33,829 nucleotides of DNA, taken from positions 1 through 33,829 of the forward strand of contig JAJRZN010000097.1 in NCBI GenBank assembly GCA_024275235.1. The letters run 5' to 3'. This stretch comes from Deltaproteobacteria bacterium. GTDB taxonomy: Bacteria > Desulfobacterota > Desulfobulbia > Desulfobulbales > VMSU01. A program made the position numbers and the translations under genes. Shown one piece after another: positions 9,021-16,355 of the stretch; the first letter of the stretch is position 1; each line of letters starts with the position of its first letter. The notes under the pieces were generated by a model. It worked only from the letters and a program-made list of their open reading frames with translations, ran no database searches and was not told the DNA's origin.

Positions 9021-10476
9021 AGGGCAGGGTTAGAATAAGGCTTGTGCCTTGGTTAAGGTGGGATTCAATATCGAGCCGGCCTCCGTGTTGACGGGCAATA
9101 TTCCAGGCTACGGCCAATCCCATGCCGGTTCCTTCCGACTTAGTTGTGAAGAAGGGATCAAAAACATATTTAAGATTTTTCGGGCTGATACCGCAGCCGC
9201 TGTCAGTAATCAGGCAATGCAGTTCCGCGCCGGTAATTTTGCTGCTGATGGTCAGCGTTCCGCCATTAGGCATAGCCTGAACAGCGTTTAATATACCATT
9301 CATGAATATCTGCTTAATGGAGGCGCTGTCAAGCTCCAAAGGGGCGAGTTGTGGTTCTAAGGCACTCTCAAGACGGATACCCGCTTTCTCGATTTTTCTT
9401 CTCGTAATGGCGGCCACGTCGCTAAGCAGCTGATTTACATCTGTTGGTGAGCGGTTTAGGCCAGCAGGCCCCGCTCCCTGTAAAAAACGACTTACTGTGA
9501 GATCAATACGATCCAGTTCTTCAACAATCACCTCCAGGTCGTGATCATCTAAGGGCTCTTGTTCCTCGCCTACACGTTGCATCAGCATCTTAATGGAGGT
9601 AAGGGGGTTTTTAATCTCGTGGGCCAGGCCGACGGAAAATTCTCCCAGGGCATAAAGTTTTTCGGTACGAACCAGATTGTCCTGAGCCTTTTTAAGCCTG
9701 GCTATCAAATCATTAAGCCGCAGAACCATATGGTTAAAGGTCAGGGCCAGTTCTCGGATCTCTCCCACCCCGGTCACGGTAATTTTAGTCTCCAGATCAC
9801 CTTCTTCCCCAAGACGACGAGCGGCATTATTAAGCAGCAATACCGGGCGAATAAGGATACGGGTAAACCACAGGCTGATCAAAATACCCAGAAAGGCGAT
9901 TATAGAGGTGGCTATCCACACCTTGCGATGAGCGGTTCTCAAGGTATTGGTCAGGGGGGACACTGAAATACCGAGGCGCAGGTAACCGATAATTCCTATC
10001 CTTGGTGTGGAAATGGGCATTAGAAAATCAGCCGGTCTGACTGCCATACCTGACTGTATTTTTATATCCCGCAGAAAGACTGGTTCTGTTGCGAGGGTAT
10101 GCGGCAGAACCGGTATCCTCGCAGAGTATGATGACTGTCTGCCGGTAAGGAGCAACTCGCCGTTCTTATTATAGATACTGCCGTAAATCAGGATAGAATC
10201 CTTGGCATCAAGATAGGATTTGAGTATAGAATGAAGGGTAAATTTTTCCTCGTAGAGCATGGGCTCAATCACCTGCCTGACCATAATCTCACCCAACTGT
10301 CGTGTTCTAACCCGCAGATCACGCACCATGGTATCCCTTTCATCACGCAGAATAAGGGAGGTCACAGTAAGCGCCGTAATGATAATAACTATTACAATTG
10401 ACAGCGATAAACGCAGGGCTACCCGGTTATACCAGGGGACGGCCATGGGCGGATTGTTCAGCCCGGCCTTCGTCAT
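9013..10476 (-). CDS. Sensor histidine kinase with periplasmic domain and HAMP
   Basis: A 487-residue kinase with a first membrane helix at about 22-42, a periplasmic region of about 140 residues, a second helix at about 186-205, HAMP (206-258), HisKA with His286 in GLAHEIKNPLTS, and a HATPase domain with N box (NAVQAM), DSGCGIS and GTGMGLAV. Its start overlaps the stop of the PhnD-like binding protein (ATGA) and its end overlaps the regulator gene. The binding protein, kinase and regulator therefore form one translationally coupled operon. The periplasmic region has no Cys-based metal site that I can see; sensing may depend on the partner binding protein. Confidence 0.93.
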   Translation of the reverse strand: MTKAGLNNPPMAVPWYNRVALRLSLSIVIVIIITALTVTSLILRDERDTMVRDLRVRTRQLGEIMVRQVIEPMLYEEKFTLHSILKSYLDAKDSILIYGSIYNKNGELLLTGRQSSYSARIPVLPHTLATEPVFLRDIKIQSGMAVRPADFLMPISTPRIGIIGYLRLGISVSPLTNTLRTAHRKVWIATSIIAFLGILISLWFTRILIRPVLLLNNAARRLGEEGDLETKITVTGVGEIRELALTFNHMVLRLNDLIARLKKAQDNLVRTEKLYALGEFSVGLAHEIKNPLTSIKMLMQRVGEEQEPLDDHDLEVIVEELDRIDLTVSRFLQGAGPAGLNRSPTDVNQLLSDVAAITRRKIEKAGIRLESALEPQLAPLELDSASIKQIFMNGILNAVQAMPNGGTLTISSKITGAELHCLITDSGCGISPKNLKYVFDPFFTTKSEGTGMGLAVAWNIARQHGGRLDIESHLNQGTSLILTLPYD

Positions 10477-11363
10477 TCGAGTCCCTTGTTTAATAAAAAA
10501 GCGGAGCGGTAAAGGGCGGGATCTGGCAGAATAAAACGATCCATACCCAATTGTTTCAAAACCGCACGTCCGGCGGCATTCTTGTTCATATTAAGCATGA
10601 CCTTTAGCAATTTGTAACGAAGTTCATGATCAATAGTTGGCGCTACTACCACCGGCGGCATGCCGAATTTTTCTGATTTTTCAATAACCTTAAGTTTGCT
10701 GACGTCAGGATCAGCCGCCGCCCGCATAGCGTTAAAAATCAGGCTGTCCACCGCCGCGCCGTCGGCAAGTCCTGTAGCTACTGCCTCAATGGACTTGTCG
10801 TGGCTCTCGGTAAAAAAGACATGCCGAAAGAATTCCTTTTGGCAGAATCCCAACTGCTTTATTCGGGCGGCTGGATAGATGTAGCCTGAAAGCGATAAGG
10901 GGTCGGCATAAGCAAAAACCCGGCCCCGCAGATCCGCCAAAGATTTGGCCGAAGATTCTTTGCGTACCACTATATAGGAACGATAAAAGCTGTGGCCCTT
11001 AATAACCGGCACCGTCAGGAGTTCCAGGCCAAAATCACGGCGGCCCGCAATATAACCGCCGGTGCATGTAAAGGCCATTTGAATCCGGGACTGGGCCAGT
11101 AACTCATTAATCTCCGCATAGGTACGCCGTTGCTTCAGGTGTACCGGGCGGTGCAGCTTGACGGCAAGATAGGATTCTAACTCGGAAAAATGGGATAGAG
11201 TCCAGGTCGGAGAGGTCATGGCTGAAACGGCAAAATTGAATGATTTAGCCGCCGGCTTAGAGGATATTATTTGTGCCTGTACGGCAGCGCAGAGAGAAGA
11301 AATCAGGAAACAGGCCAATAACAAGATAACTTTAGTTCTTCGTAAAGGTATGGATATAGGCAT
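10473..11363 (-). CDS. Exported PhnD-like substrate-binding protein, sensing partner of the kinase
   Basis: A 296-residue protein with a clear signal peptide (about 1-30, ending AAVQA) and a periplasmic binding-protein fold of the PhnD/phosphonate type: the SAMTSPTWTLSHFSELESYL opening, QMAFTCTGGYI, and a DSLIFNAM stretch in lobe two. No ABC permease or ATPase is nearby. Instead it is coupled to a histidine kinase and an NtrC-type regulator. Known parallels are TtrS, whose periplasmic part is PhnD-like, and the ArxX-ArxS-ArxR arrangement for arsenic oxyanions. The ligand is therefore probably the reductase substrate, an oxyanion of sulfur or possibly arsenic. No convincing Shine-Dalgarno sequence precedes the ATG. 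Confidence 0.82.
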   Translation of the reverse strand: MPISIPLRRTKVILLLACFLISSLCAAVQAQIISSKPAAKSFNFAVSAMTSPTWTLSHFSELESYLAVKLHRPVHLKQRRTYAEINELLAQSRIQMAFTCTGGYIAGRRDFGLELLTVPVIKGHSFYRSYIVVRKESSAKSLADLRGRVFAYADPLSLSGYIYPAARIKQLGFCQKEFFRHVFFTESHDKSIEAVATGLADGAAVDSLIFNAMRAAADPDVSKLKVIEKSEKFGMPPVVVAPTIDHELRYKLLKVMLNMNKNAAGRAVLKQLGMDRFILPDPALYRSAFLLNKGLE

Positions 11364-11420
11364 TGTTGTTTTACCGGATTAGAGTTTCGCGGAGGTTCCA
11401 GGAAGTTCCACGGATACCAT

Positions 11421-11449
11421 ACTTGATGGCGTCGTAATTAACATGCTTG
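11421..11449 (+). repeat. Right 29-base direct repeat flanking the respiratory module
   Basis: Second copy of the repeat at 1296-1324, in the same orientation and 28/29 identical. It lies 58 bases upstream of the start of the binding-protein gene, so the 10.1 kb between the copies holds the seven genes of the module and nothing else. Confidence 0.8.
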
Positions 11450-11575
11450 ATTTTGGGTATTATAGACAAAAATGGGGGGGCAAGTCGACTGTTAACTTTT
11501 GATTAATCTTTTTTGTACTATAAAAGCTGATGGTACCCCCTTTCTTTGATTGGGCTGCCCACTGGGACAGCGGCT

Positions 11576-11901
11576 ATTCTTGTAGTTGACGATGAACCGT
11601 CAATTAGAAGCGTCGATAATCGACGCCCTTGAGCCGTTTGGCTCCGCAGTTTATCCAGGCCAAACTTGAAAATATGAAAATATTGATCTTCTTCTGACCG
11701 ATGTAATTATGCCGGGCATGAACGGCAGGGAGCGTTCTGATAAGATCAGTGATAATCCAGCCATAAAAATAATTTTTATATCCGGTTATACCGAAAACGT
11801 TATTGTCCATTATAGTATTCTTGACACTGAGATTAATTATATCCAGAAGCCGCTGACCCAGACTGTTTTAATAAAAACTGCGCCAGGTTCTTGACGTATA
11901 G
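11576..11901 (+). pseudogene. Decayed receiver-domain gene
   Basis: Pieces of a response-regulator receiver are readable in different frames: ILVVDDEPSIRS from 11576, then DALEPFGSAVY in a second frame, then LLLTDVIMPGMNGR, IKIIFISGYTENVIVH and INYIQKPLTQTVLIK from about 11685 in a third. A final frame shift gives LRQVLDV and a TAG at 11899-11901. All receiver landmarks (DD, the phospho-acceptor Asp, the Ser after the fourth strand, the KP pair) survive as words but at least two frameshifts and a stop at about 11625 break the gene. It resembles the receiver at the end of the hybrid kinase next door (which ends KKLREVLEH), so it may be the relic of a related hybrid kinase or regulator. I see no start codon or ribosome site. 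Confidence 0.8.
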
Positions 11902-12382
11902 CGTTTAAGGAGTAAATCTTTATCCTTGACAATATTTCCGGCCTTGCTTACTTGTATGAAAGTAAGAATATCACAAATATAATGTCTTAGGCGCATTATA
12001 TTATTCACTGATTACAGCATGGTTTTAATGAATGGCTGTTCAATTATGAGCCAATTACGCACAATAATTGTGCTGAAAAGCATTCAAAGAGATCATAAAG
12101 TCGGCCTGGAATCAAGATTTGTCCCAGGCCTTTGCCTTACGCAGTATTTAAAAAAATCATTAAATTCTTAATTACTTACTGTTTAGCATGGTATCTAAAA
12201 ACAGCAATAATTATCAGGCAGTTTTCAAAATTGTTCAGGAACGGTGTTTTTTTGTAGTATGATACTAATACTAATATTTGCAGATATGACAATATATCGT
12301 CTTCAACAGGGAGGAATAAGACACGAGATGTAGTAAAATAGAATTAACATAAAATATATAACTTTGCGTTTATGCAGTAGTC
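11902..12382. other. AT-rich intergenic stretch without a recognisable gene
   Basis: About 480 bases between the receiver relic and the nested hairpin hold no open frame I can support on either strand. A TTGACA at 11926-11931 has no good -10 partner. The short palindromes AGTATGATACT and GTTCAGGAAC occur near its right end. It probably contains the promoter of the hybrid kinase, which I could not place. Confidence 0.5.
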
Positions 12383-12530
12383 GTGTCACTCGAAAACCGC
12401 CAATTTCCTGCCTACGAGACGATACTGGTGAAACGCGCCCTGAGTTGGGCGCGGCTTCTATTAGTGTTTCGTAGGCGGGTGCTTGGCGGTACCTCGGGTG
12501 TGACACTAATGGAGATCGCGCCTTTTTTTT
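12383..12530 (+). ncRNA. Nested four-helix hairpin upstream of the hybrid kinase, candidate structured leader RNA
   Basis: Four inverted-repeat pairs are nested in order: GTGTCAC (12383-12389) with GTGACAC (12500-12506); ACCGCCA (12396-12402) with TGGCGGT (12484-12490); GCCTACGA (12410-12417) with TCGTAGGC (12469-12476); and CGCGCCC (12434-12440) with GGGCGCG (12447-12453), closing a 6-base loop. After the structure comes a second CGCGCC (12517-12522) followed by eight T residues. That copy could compete with the first strand of the innermost helix for GGGCGCG, an arrangement like a terminator switch. The hybrid kinase starts 16 bases after the T run. I do not recognise a named RNA class. An extruding DNA element is the alternative. 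Confidence 0.55.
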
Positions 12531-12545
12531 GGGGGGAGACTGTTC

Positions 12546-14756
12546 ATGATTGAGAAAGAGAGTATGGGGAACAATTATGAAAGATTGCAGAAGATAAGAA
12601 AAAAACCCTTTCGTAACATCTGTATCAGGGATAAACTTATGGTGCTTCATTGCTGTCAGGAAGATTATGGCAGGGGATATATCAATATCATCTTCACTCA
12701 TGGCAGCATCCCCTTGATTGACAAAGCAAAGTGTCATGATAGAGGCTTAAAACAGGCAGGTTATGCGGGCAGGTCATTTCTACAAAAAGAAACAAGCATA
12801 GCGGCAAAACCTTTATCCTCCATTTCACTTCTACAACTATGCCTGTTTCTGACCTTTTTCATTAACCTCTTCCCTGCTTTTTCTCACGCTCAAACTACCA
12901 CCGGCATCACCTCCGCCATCCAGACAACACTTCAGAATCAACCACTCCATTTCAACCAGACAAAAGCCCTTTCGCGGTTAAACCAGCAAAACGGCCAGGC
13001 AGGTAACAGTGAAATTTTACTTCAGTGTCAGGAGTGGATTATTGCAGCTGTAATAATTATGATAATTCTTATTGCTGCTATAATTCATGCCCGACGGCTC
13101 AATCATTTTTTGCGCCATACCAAAAGAGAATTGGAAGAGGCCCGGCAAAATCTGGAGGCACAGGTGCGTGAACGTACTGTTGAACTGACCGTCTTCAATG
13201 AAAAATTATGGCTGGAGATAGGGGAGCGTGAGTGTTCTGAAAGATTAGTCAATGAGATACTGGAGAGCATTGGAGAGGGACTGATTGTTATTGACAGTAA
13301 ATATAGAATAGTTACCGCTAACAGAGCATATTGTGAGCAGGTAAATATGACGAATGAAAATATCCGGGGTGCCTATTGTTATGAAGTTTCGCACCAGTTG
13401 TCTAAACCTTGTTTTCTGGCCGGGGAAGACTGCCCCTGTAAGGTTTCTTTTGCAACAGGCAGGGCGTGCTCGGCTCAACATGTCCATTATGACGAGAATA
13501 ATAATCCCGTTTATGTGGAAGTGAAATCCTATCCCATCAAGGATGAGAGTGAAGGTATAAAATCCGTAATTGAAATTGTCAATGATGTGACGGAAAACAA
13601 GAAGCTTGAAGAACAACTTCGGCATGCCCAGAAAATGGAGGTCGTTGGACGGCTGGCGGGAGGGGTGGCTCATGATTTTAATAATATTCTGACGATTATT
13701 TCCGGTTATACGGCAGTGATGCAAAGTGAAATGGATAAAGATAGTCCACTGAGAGATTTTCTGGATAATATATCAATCGCTGCCGCTAAGGCTACCAAGC
13801 TTACCAGAAGCCTTTTGGCATTCAGCCGTAAACAGGTGCTTCATCCTGTGCCGGTGGGTATAAATCAAATCATCAATGACGCGAAAAAGCTTTTTTCGCA
13901 GCTTGTTGGTGAAAATATCGAGATAAAATTTATCTTGCGGGATATTGAAATAAACGTCTTGGCCGACAGCAGTCAGATTGAACAGGTACTCATGAACCTT
14001 GTGGCCAACGCGCGGGATGCCATGCCCAGAGGCGGGCGGTTGAGTATTGAAACTGATGTCGTGGAAATTGATAATGATTATGTAGACATGCATGGCTATG
14101 GCAGTCCGGGAGAATTCGCCATGGTGACAGTGGCAGATACAGGGAGCGGGATAGATAAAATAACCAGGGGGAAAATTTTTGAGCCCTTTTTCACCACTAA
14201 GGGAATCGGCAAAGGTACGGGCCTTGGTCTTGCCATGGTTTACGGTACTGTCAAGCAGCATAACGGCTATATTAATGTTTACAGTGAAGCTGGTCAGGGA
14301 ACAACTTTTAAAATTTACCTGCCGCGTATTGGACAGATCAATAACAAATTGACAGAGGTGGAAGAGATAAAAAACGATATTACAGGCGGCAGCGAAACAA
14401 TACTGCTGGCTGAGGATGATGGATCGGTACGGGAATTTGTGAAAAGAGTTCTGGAACGTGCCGGTTATCAGGTCATCCTGGCAGGTGATGGTGATGAGGC
14501 GCTTCGTCAGTTTCAAGAGCACGAAAGTGAAATTGATGTTCTTTTTTTAGACACAATCATGCCGAAAAAAAACGGCAAAGAAGTATACGAAGCAGTCTTG
14601 CAGAGGCATCCCGACGTTAAGGCGCTGTTTACCAGCGGGTATAGTGAGGACATTATACACACCAATGGAATTTTACAGAAAGATTTAAGTTTTGTTCCAA
14701 AACCAGCTTCTCCGCAGGAAATCTTAAAAAAACTGCGGGAAGTACTTGAACACTGA
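12546..14756 (+). CDS. Hybrid sensor histidine kinase (TM-PAS-HisKA-HATPase-receiver)
   Basis: A 736-residue protein with a hydrophobic segment at about 93-115, a short loop, a membrane helix at 164-181, a coiled coil (about 190-235) and a PAS domain (about 235-350) with five cysteines (278, 289, 296, 298, 308; [10 protein letters not shown]). HisKA has His376 ([11 protein letters not shown]), the HATPase has [17 protein letters not shown] and GTGLGLAM, and the receiver has phospho-acceptor Asp669. The ATG at 12546 follows GGGGGGAG by 8 bases. The first 75 residues look unlike any domain and precede what could be a signal-anchor, so the true start may be later. The PAS cysteines suggest redox, metal or haem sensing. 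No target gene is evident; the CheW-CZB gene 60 bases downstream may be its partner. Confidence 0.9.
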   Translation: MIEKESMGNNYERLQKIRKKPFRNICIRDKLMVLHCCQEDYGRGYINIIFTHGSIPLIDKAKCHDRGLKQAGYAGRSFLQKETSIAAKPLSSISLLQLCLFLTFFINLFPAFSHAQTTTGITSAIQTTLQNQPLHFNQTKALSRLNQQNGQAGNSEILLQCQEWIIAAVIIMIILIAAIIHARRLNHFLRHTKRELEEARQNLEAQVRERTVELTVFNEKLWLEIGERECSERLVNEILESIGEGLIVIDSKYRIVTANRAYCEQVNMTNENIRGAYCYEVSHQLSKPCFLAGEDCPCKVSFATGRACSAQHVHYDENNNPVYVEVKSYPIKDESEGIKSVIEIVNDVTENKKLEEQLRHAQKMEVVGRLAGGVAHDFNNILTIISGYTAVMQSEMDKDSPLRDFLDNISIAAAKATKLTRSLLAFSRKQVLHPVPVGINQIINDAKKLFSQLVGENIEIKFILRDIEINVLADSSQIEQVLMNLVANARDAMPRGGRLSIETDVVEIDNDYVDMHGYGSPGEFAMVTVADTGSGIDKITRGKIFEPFFTTKGIGKGTGLGLAMVYGTVKQHNGYINVYSEAGQGTTFKIYLPRIGQINNKLTEVEEIKNDITGGSETILLAEDDGSVREFVKRVLERAGYQVILAGDGDEALRQFQEHESEIDVLFLDTIMPKKNGKEVYEAVLQRHPDVKALFTSGYSEDIIHTNGILQKDLSFVPKPASPQEILKKLREVLEH

Positions 14757-14816
14757 ATAATCTGGCAGAAAGTAAGAATCTTTACAGGGTAATTTTTGAC
14801 AGGTGGAGACGGGGAT

Positions 14817-15623
14817 ATGTCTGAGCATAAGAACGAATTTCCATGGGTTATTTTTTCAATCAAAGGCACATTGTTTGCCATTTCTGCCAGTATTGTGCGC
14901 TCTATGGTTGCAATGCCGCCGGTGGTACAGGTTCCCTATACCCCGGATTATGTCAGAGGGGTTGTCAATCTTCGCGGCCGGGTGATACCAGTTATTGATT
15001 TGCGCACCCGGCTGGGAATGAAATCTTTTCTTCTGGATGTTGAGGAATTTTGTACCATGCTGGAACAACGGGAACAGGATCATCTTAACTGGATGCAGGA
15101 GTTGGAGGCTTCGGTGCATGAGCGCAGGAATTTCAAGCTGGCCGTTGATCCTCATCTATGCGCCTTTGGTAAATGGTTTGACAGCTACAAGCCGGAATCT
15201 AATCTCTTGGAAATGCTGGTGAAAAAATTTGAGGAGCCTCATGAAAAGATTCACGCCATTGCCGCTAAAGTTAAGTCATTAGAAAAAAGCGGAAATATTG
15301 ATGTCGCACATGAAATTATCGCCCGGTGCAGGAATAACGAATTATCGGAAATGATTGGGTTATTCAGGGAAATGCGGAAGGCATATATTGAATGCAGCCG
15401 TGAAATATGCATTGTTATGCTGTTGAGTTCTCAATACATCGCTGTTACGGTTGATTCAATCGAATCGGTGGAAAAGCTCACTCGCAACGGGTTTGAAGAA
15501 CTCTCAGAGGTGGTTTCAGGGCAGGGGGGTAAAAATTTTATATTTTCCACCGGCAGAAGAAGTAAACATGATGACCTTGTGTTTCTTCTGGATCACAGCA
15601 AAATAGCCGAGGGGTGCCACTGA
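14817..15623 (+). CDS. CheW-like coupling protein with inserted zinc-binding CZB domain
   Basis: The chosen ATG follows GGTGGAGACGGGG; a TTG 21 bases upstream is less likely. The 268-residue product opens as a CheW domain (about 8-68, with YVRGVVNLRGRVIPVIDLRTRLG). It is interrupted at about 75-185 by a CZB domain with its 3-His/1-Cys zinc set: His89, Cys115 (LCAFGKWFDSY), His142 and His146. CheW resumes with IVMLLSSQYIAVTVDSIESVEKL to the end. CheW couples chemoreceptors to CheA. CZB domains bind zinc and respond to zinc or to oxidation of the zinc-bound Cys. This should make coupling sensitive to redox or zinc. No receptor or CheA is in the window; the gene follows the hybrid kinase by 60 bases, in the same direction. 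Confidence 0.88.
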   Translation: MSEHKNEFPWVIFSIKGTLFAISASIVRSMVAMPPVVQVPYTPDYVRGVVNLRGRVIPVIDLRTRLGMKSFLLDVEEFCTMLEQREQDHLNWMQELEASVHERRNFKLAVDPHLCAFGKWFDSYKPESNLLEMLVKKFEEPHEKIHAIAAKVKSLEKSGNIDVAHEIIARCRNNELSEMIGLFREMRKAYIECSREICIVMLLSSQYIAVTVDSIESVEKLTRNGFEELSEVVSGQGGKNFIFSTGRRSKHDDLVFLLDHSKIAEGCH

Positions 15624-15684
15624 CCGTCTTAAAAGAGTCGCCCACAGATATCCCTAATACCACTACCCAGATTTTTTTAAGGGA

Positions 15685-16110
15685 TTATTCCCATGGGTTG
15701 AATAAAGCAGCACCACTAATTTCCATGTCTGATGTGTTTCGTGTTGCTACAGTGAGGCCAAATGATATTCCTGTTGCAACAATCTGTCCATCAATTGCTG
15801 GCACAGCTCTCCCCGATAGTTCTGAGTGTGCTTGAATTTTCCCCCATACTGTTGCAGTTTTGAAATCAAAGTCAATTATTCTACCCTTAAATCTTTCTAT
15901 TAGGTCAGCATTTATCCATTGATGTAAATTTTCCTTTTTTTTACTCCCTCGAAGTTTTTCTATACCGTTATGAATTTCACCGATAGTTAAAACACTGCTA
16001 AAAAGATCACTCCCATCATTTTTTGCAATCCATCTGGTTACTTTTGAGCTGGGATTTTTTTAATTAATGCTGAAAGCACACAGGTGTGACGTAATATCAA
16101 TATTTCTTGA
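15685..16110 (-). pseudogene. Decayed VapC/FitB-type PIN-domain toxin gene
   Basis: Read on the minus strand, the frame ending at TAA 15685-15687 gives PIN-domain words in the right order: NPSSKVTRWI, LFSSVLTIGEIHNGIEKL, IIDFD...WGKIQ, GRAVPAIDGQIVATG, LTVATRNTSDMEISG and the terminal LFNPWE. The N-terminal part (TCVLSALIKK) lies in another frame, separated by a run of seven A's where eight would keep the frame. The usual first catalytic Asp appears replaced by His, and the Glu of the SEL motif by Ala. No in-frame start and no VapB antitoxin are visible. The gene is almost certainly inactive. The N-terminus may also have been overwritten by the repeat sequence next to it. Confidence 0.8.
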
Positions 16111-16111
16111 A

Positions 16112-16125
16112 ATCATAGACGTCCC
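16112..16125 (-). repeat. 14-base repeat GGGACGTCTATGAT, copy 2
   Basis: Exact inverted copy of 1361-1374. It abuts the decayed N-terminus of the VapC relic. Between here and the NSS transporter start at 16356 there is AT-rich DNA with no gene I can support. Confidence 0.35.
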
Positions 16126-16355
16126 TCATGCCGCTCTACTCATGCTACTCTAAAGCTCTACCCTAGTTTTTGCTACCCTATTGTTACCTTTTGTGGTAAA
16201 AAAAACAGCAAATAAAGCAAACCTGTAAGGTGTTGTTGAAGCCGGTTAAATAGGTGTAGTCAAGTGATATTAAAGGAAATTGAGCTAATAGGACCGGGTA
16301 GCAAAAAACAGTCTATGGTCGCCGAAGTTTATTGGTATCGGGAGGGATATCTCTT

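Noticed and set aside
12383-12506. Integron attC site.
   Set aside because: Nested arms are present but the GTTRRRY/RYYYAAC core sites are not, and there is no integrase or cassette array.
12303-12737. A 144-residue open frame on the minus strand.
   Set aside because: It crosses the nested hairpin and the start of the hybrid kinase, has no recognisable domain and no ribosome site.
13773-14522. A 249-residue open frame on the minus strand inside the hybrid kinase.
   Set aside because: It is antisense to well-conserved kinase domains and resembles no family.
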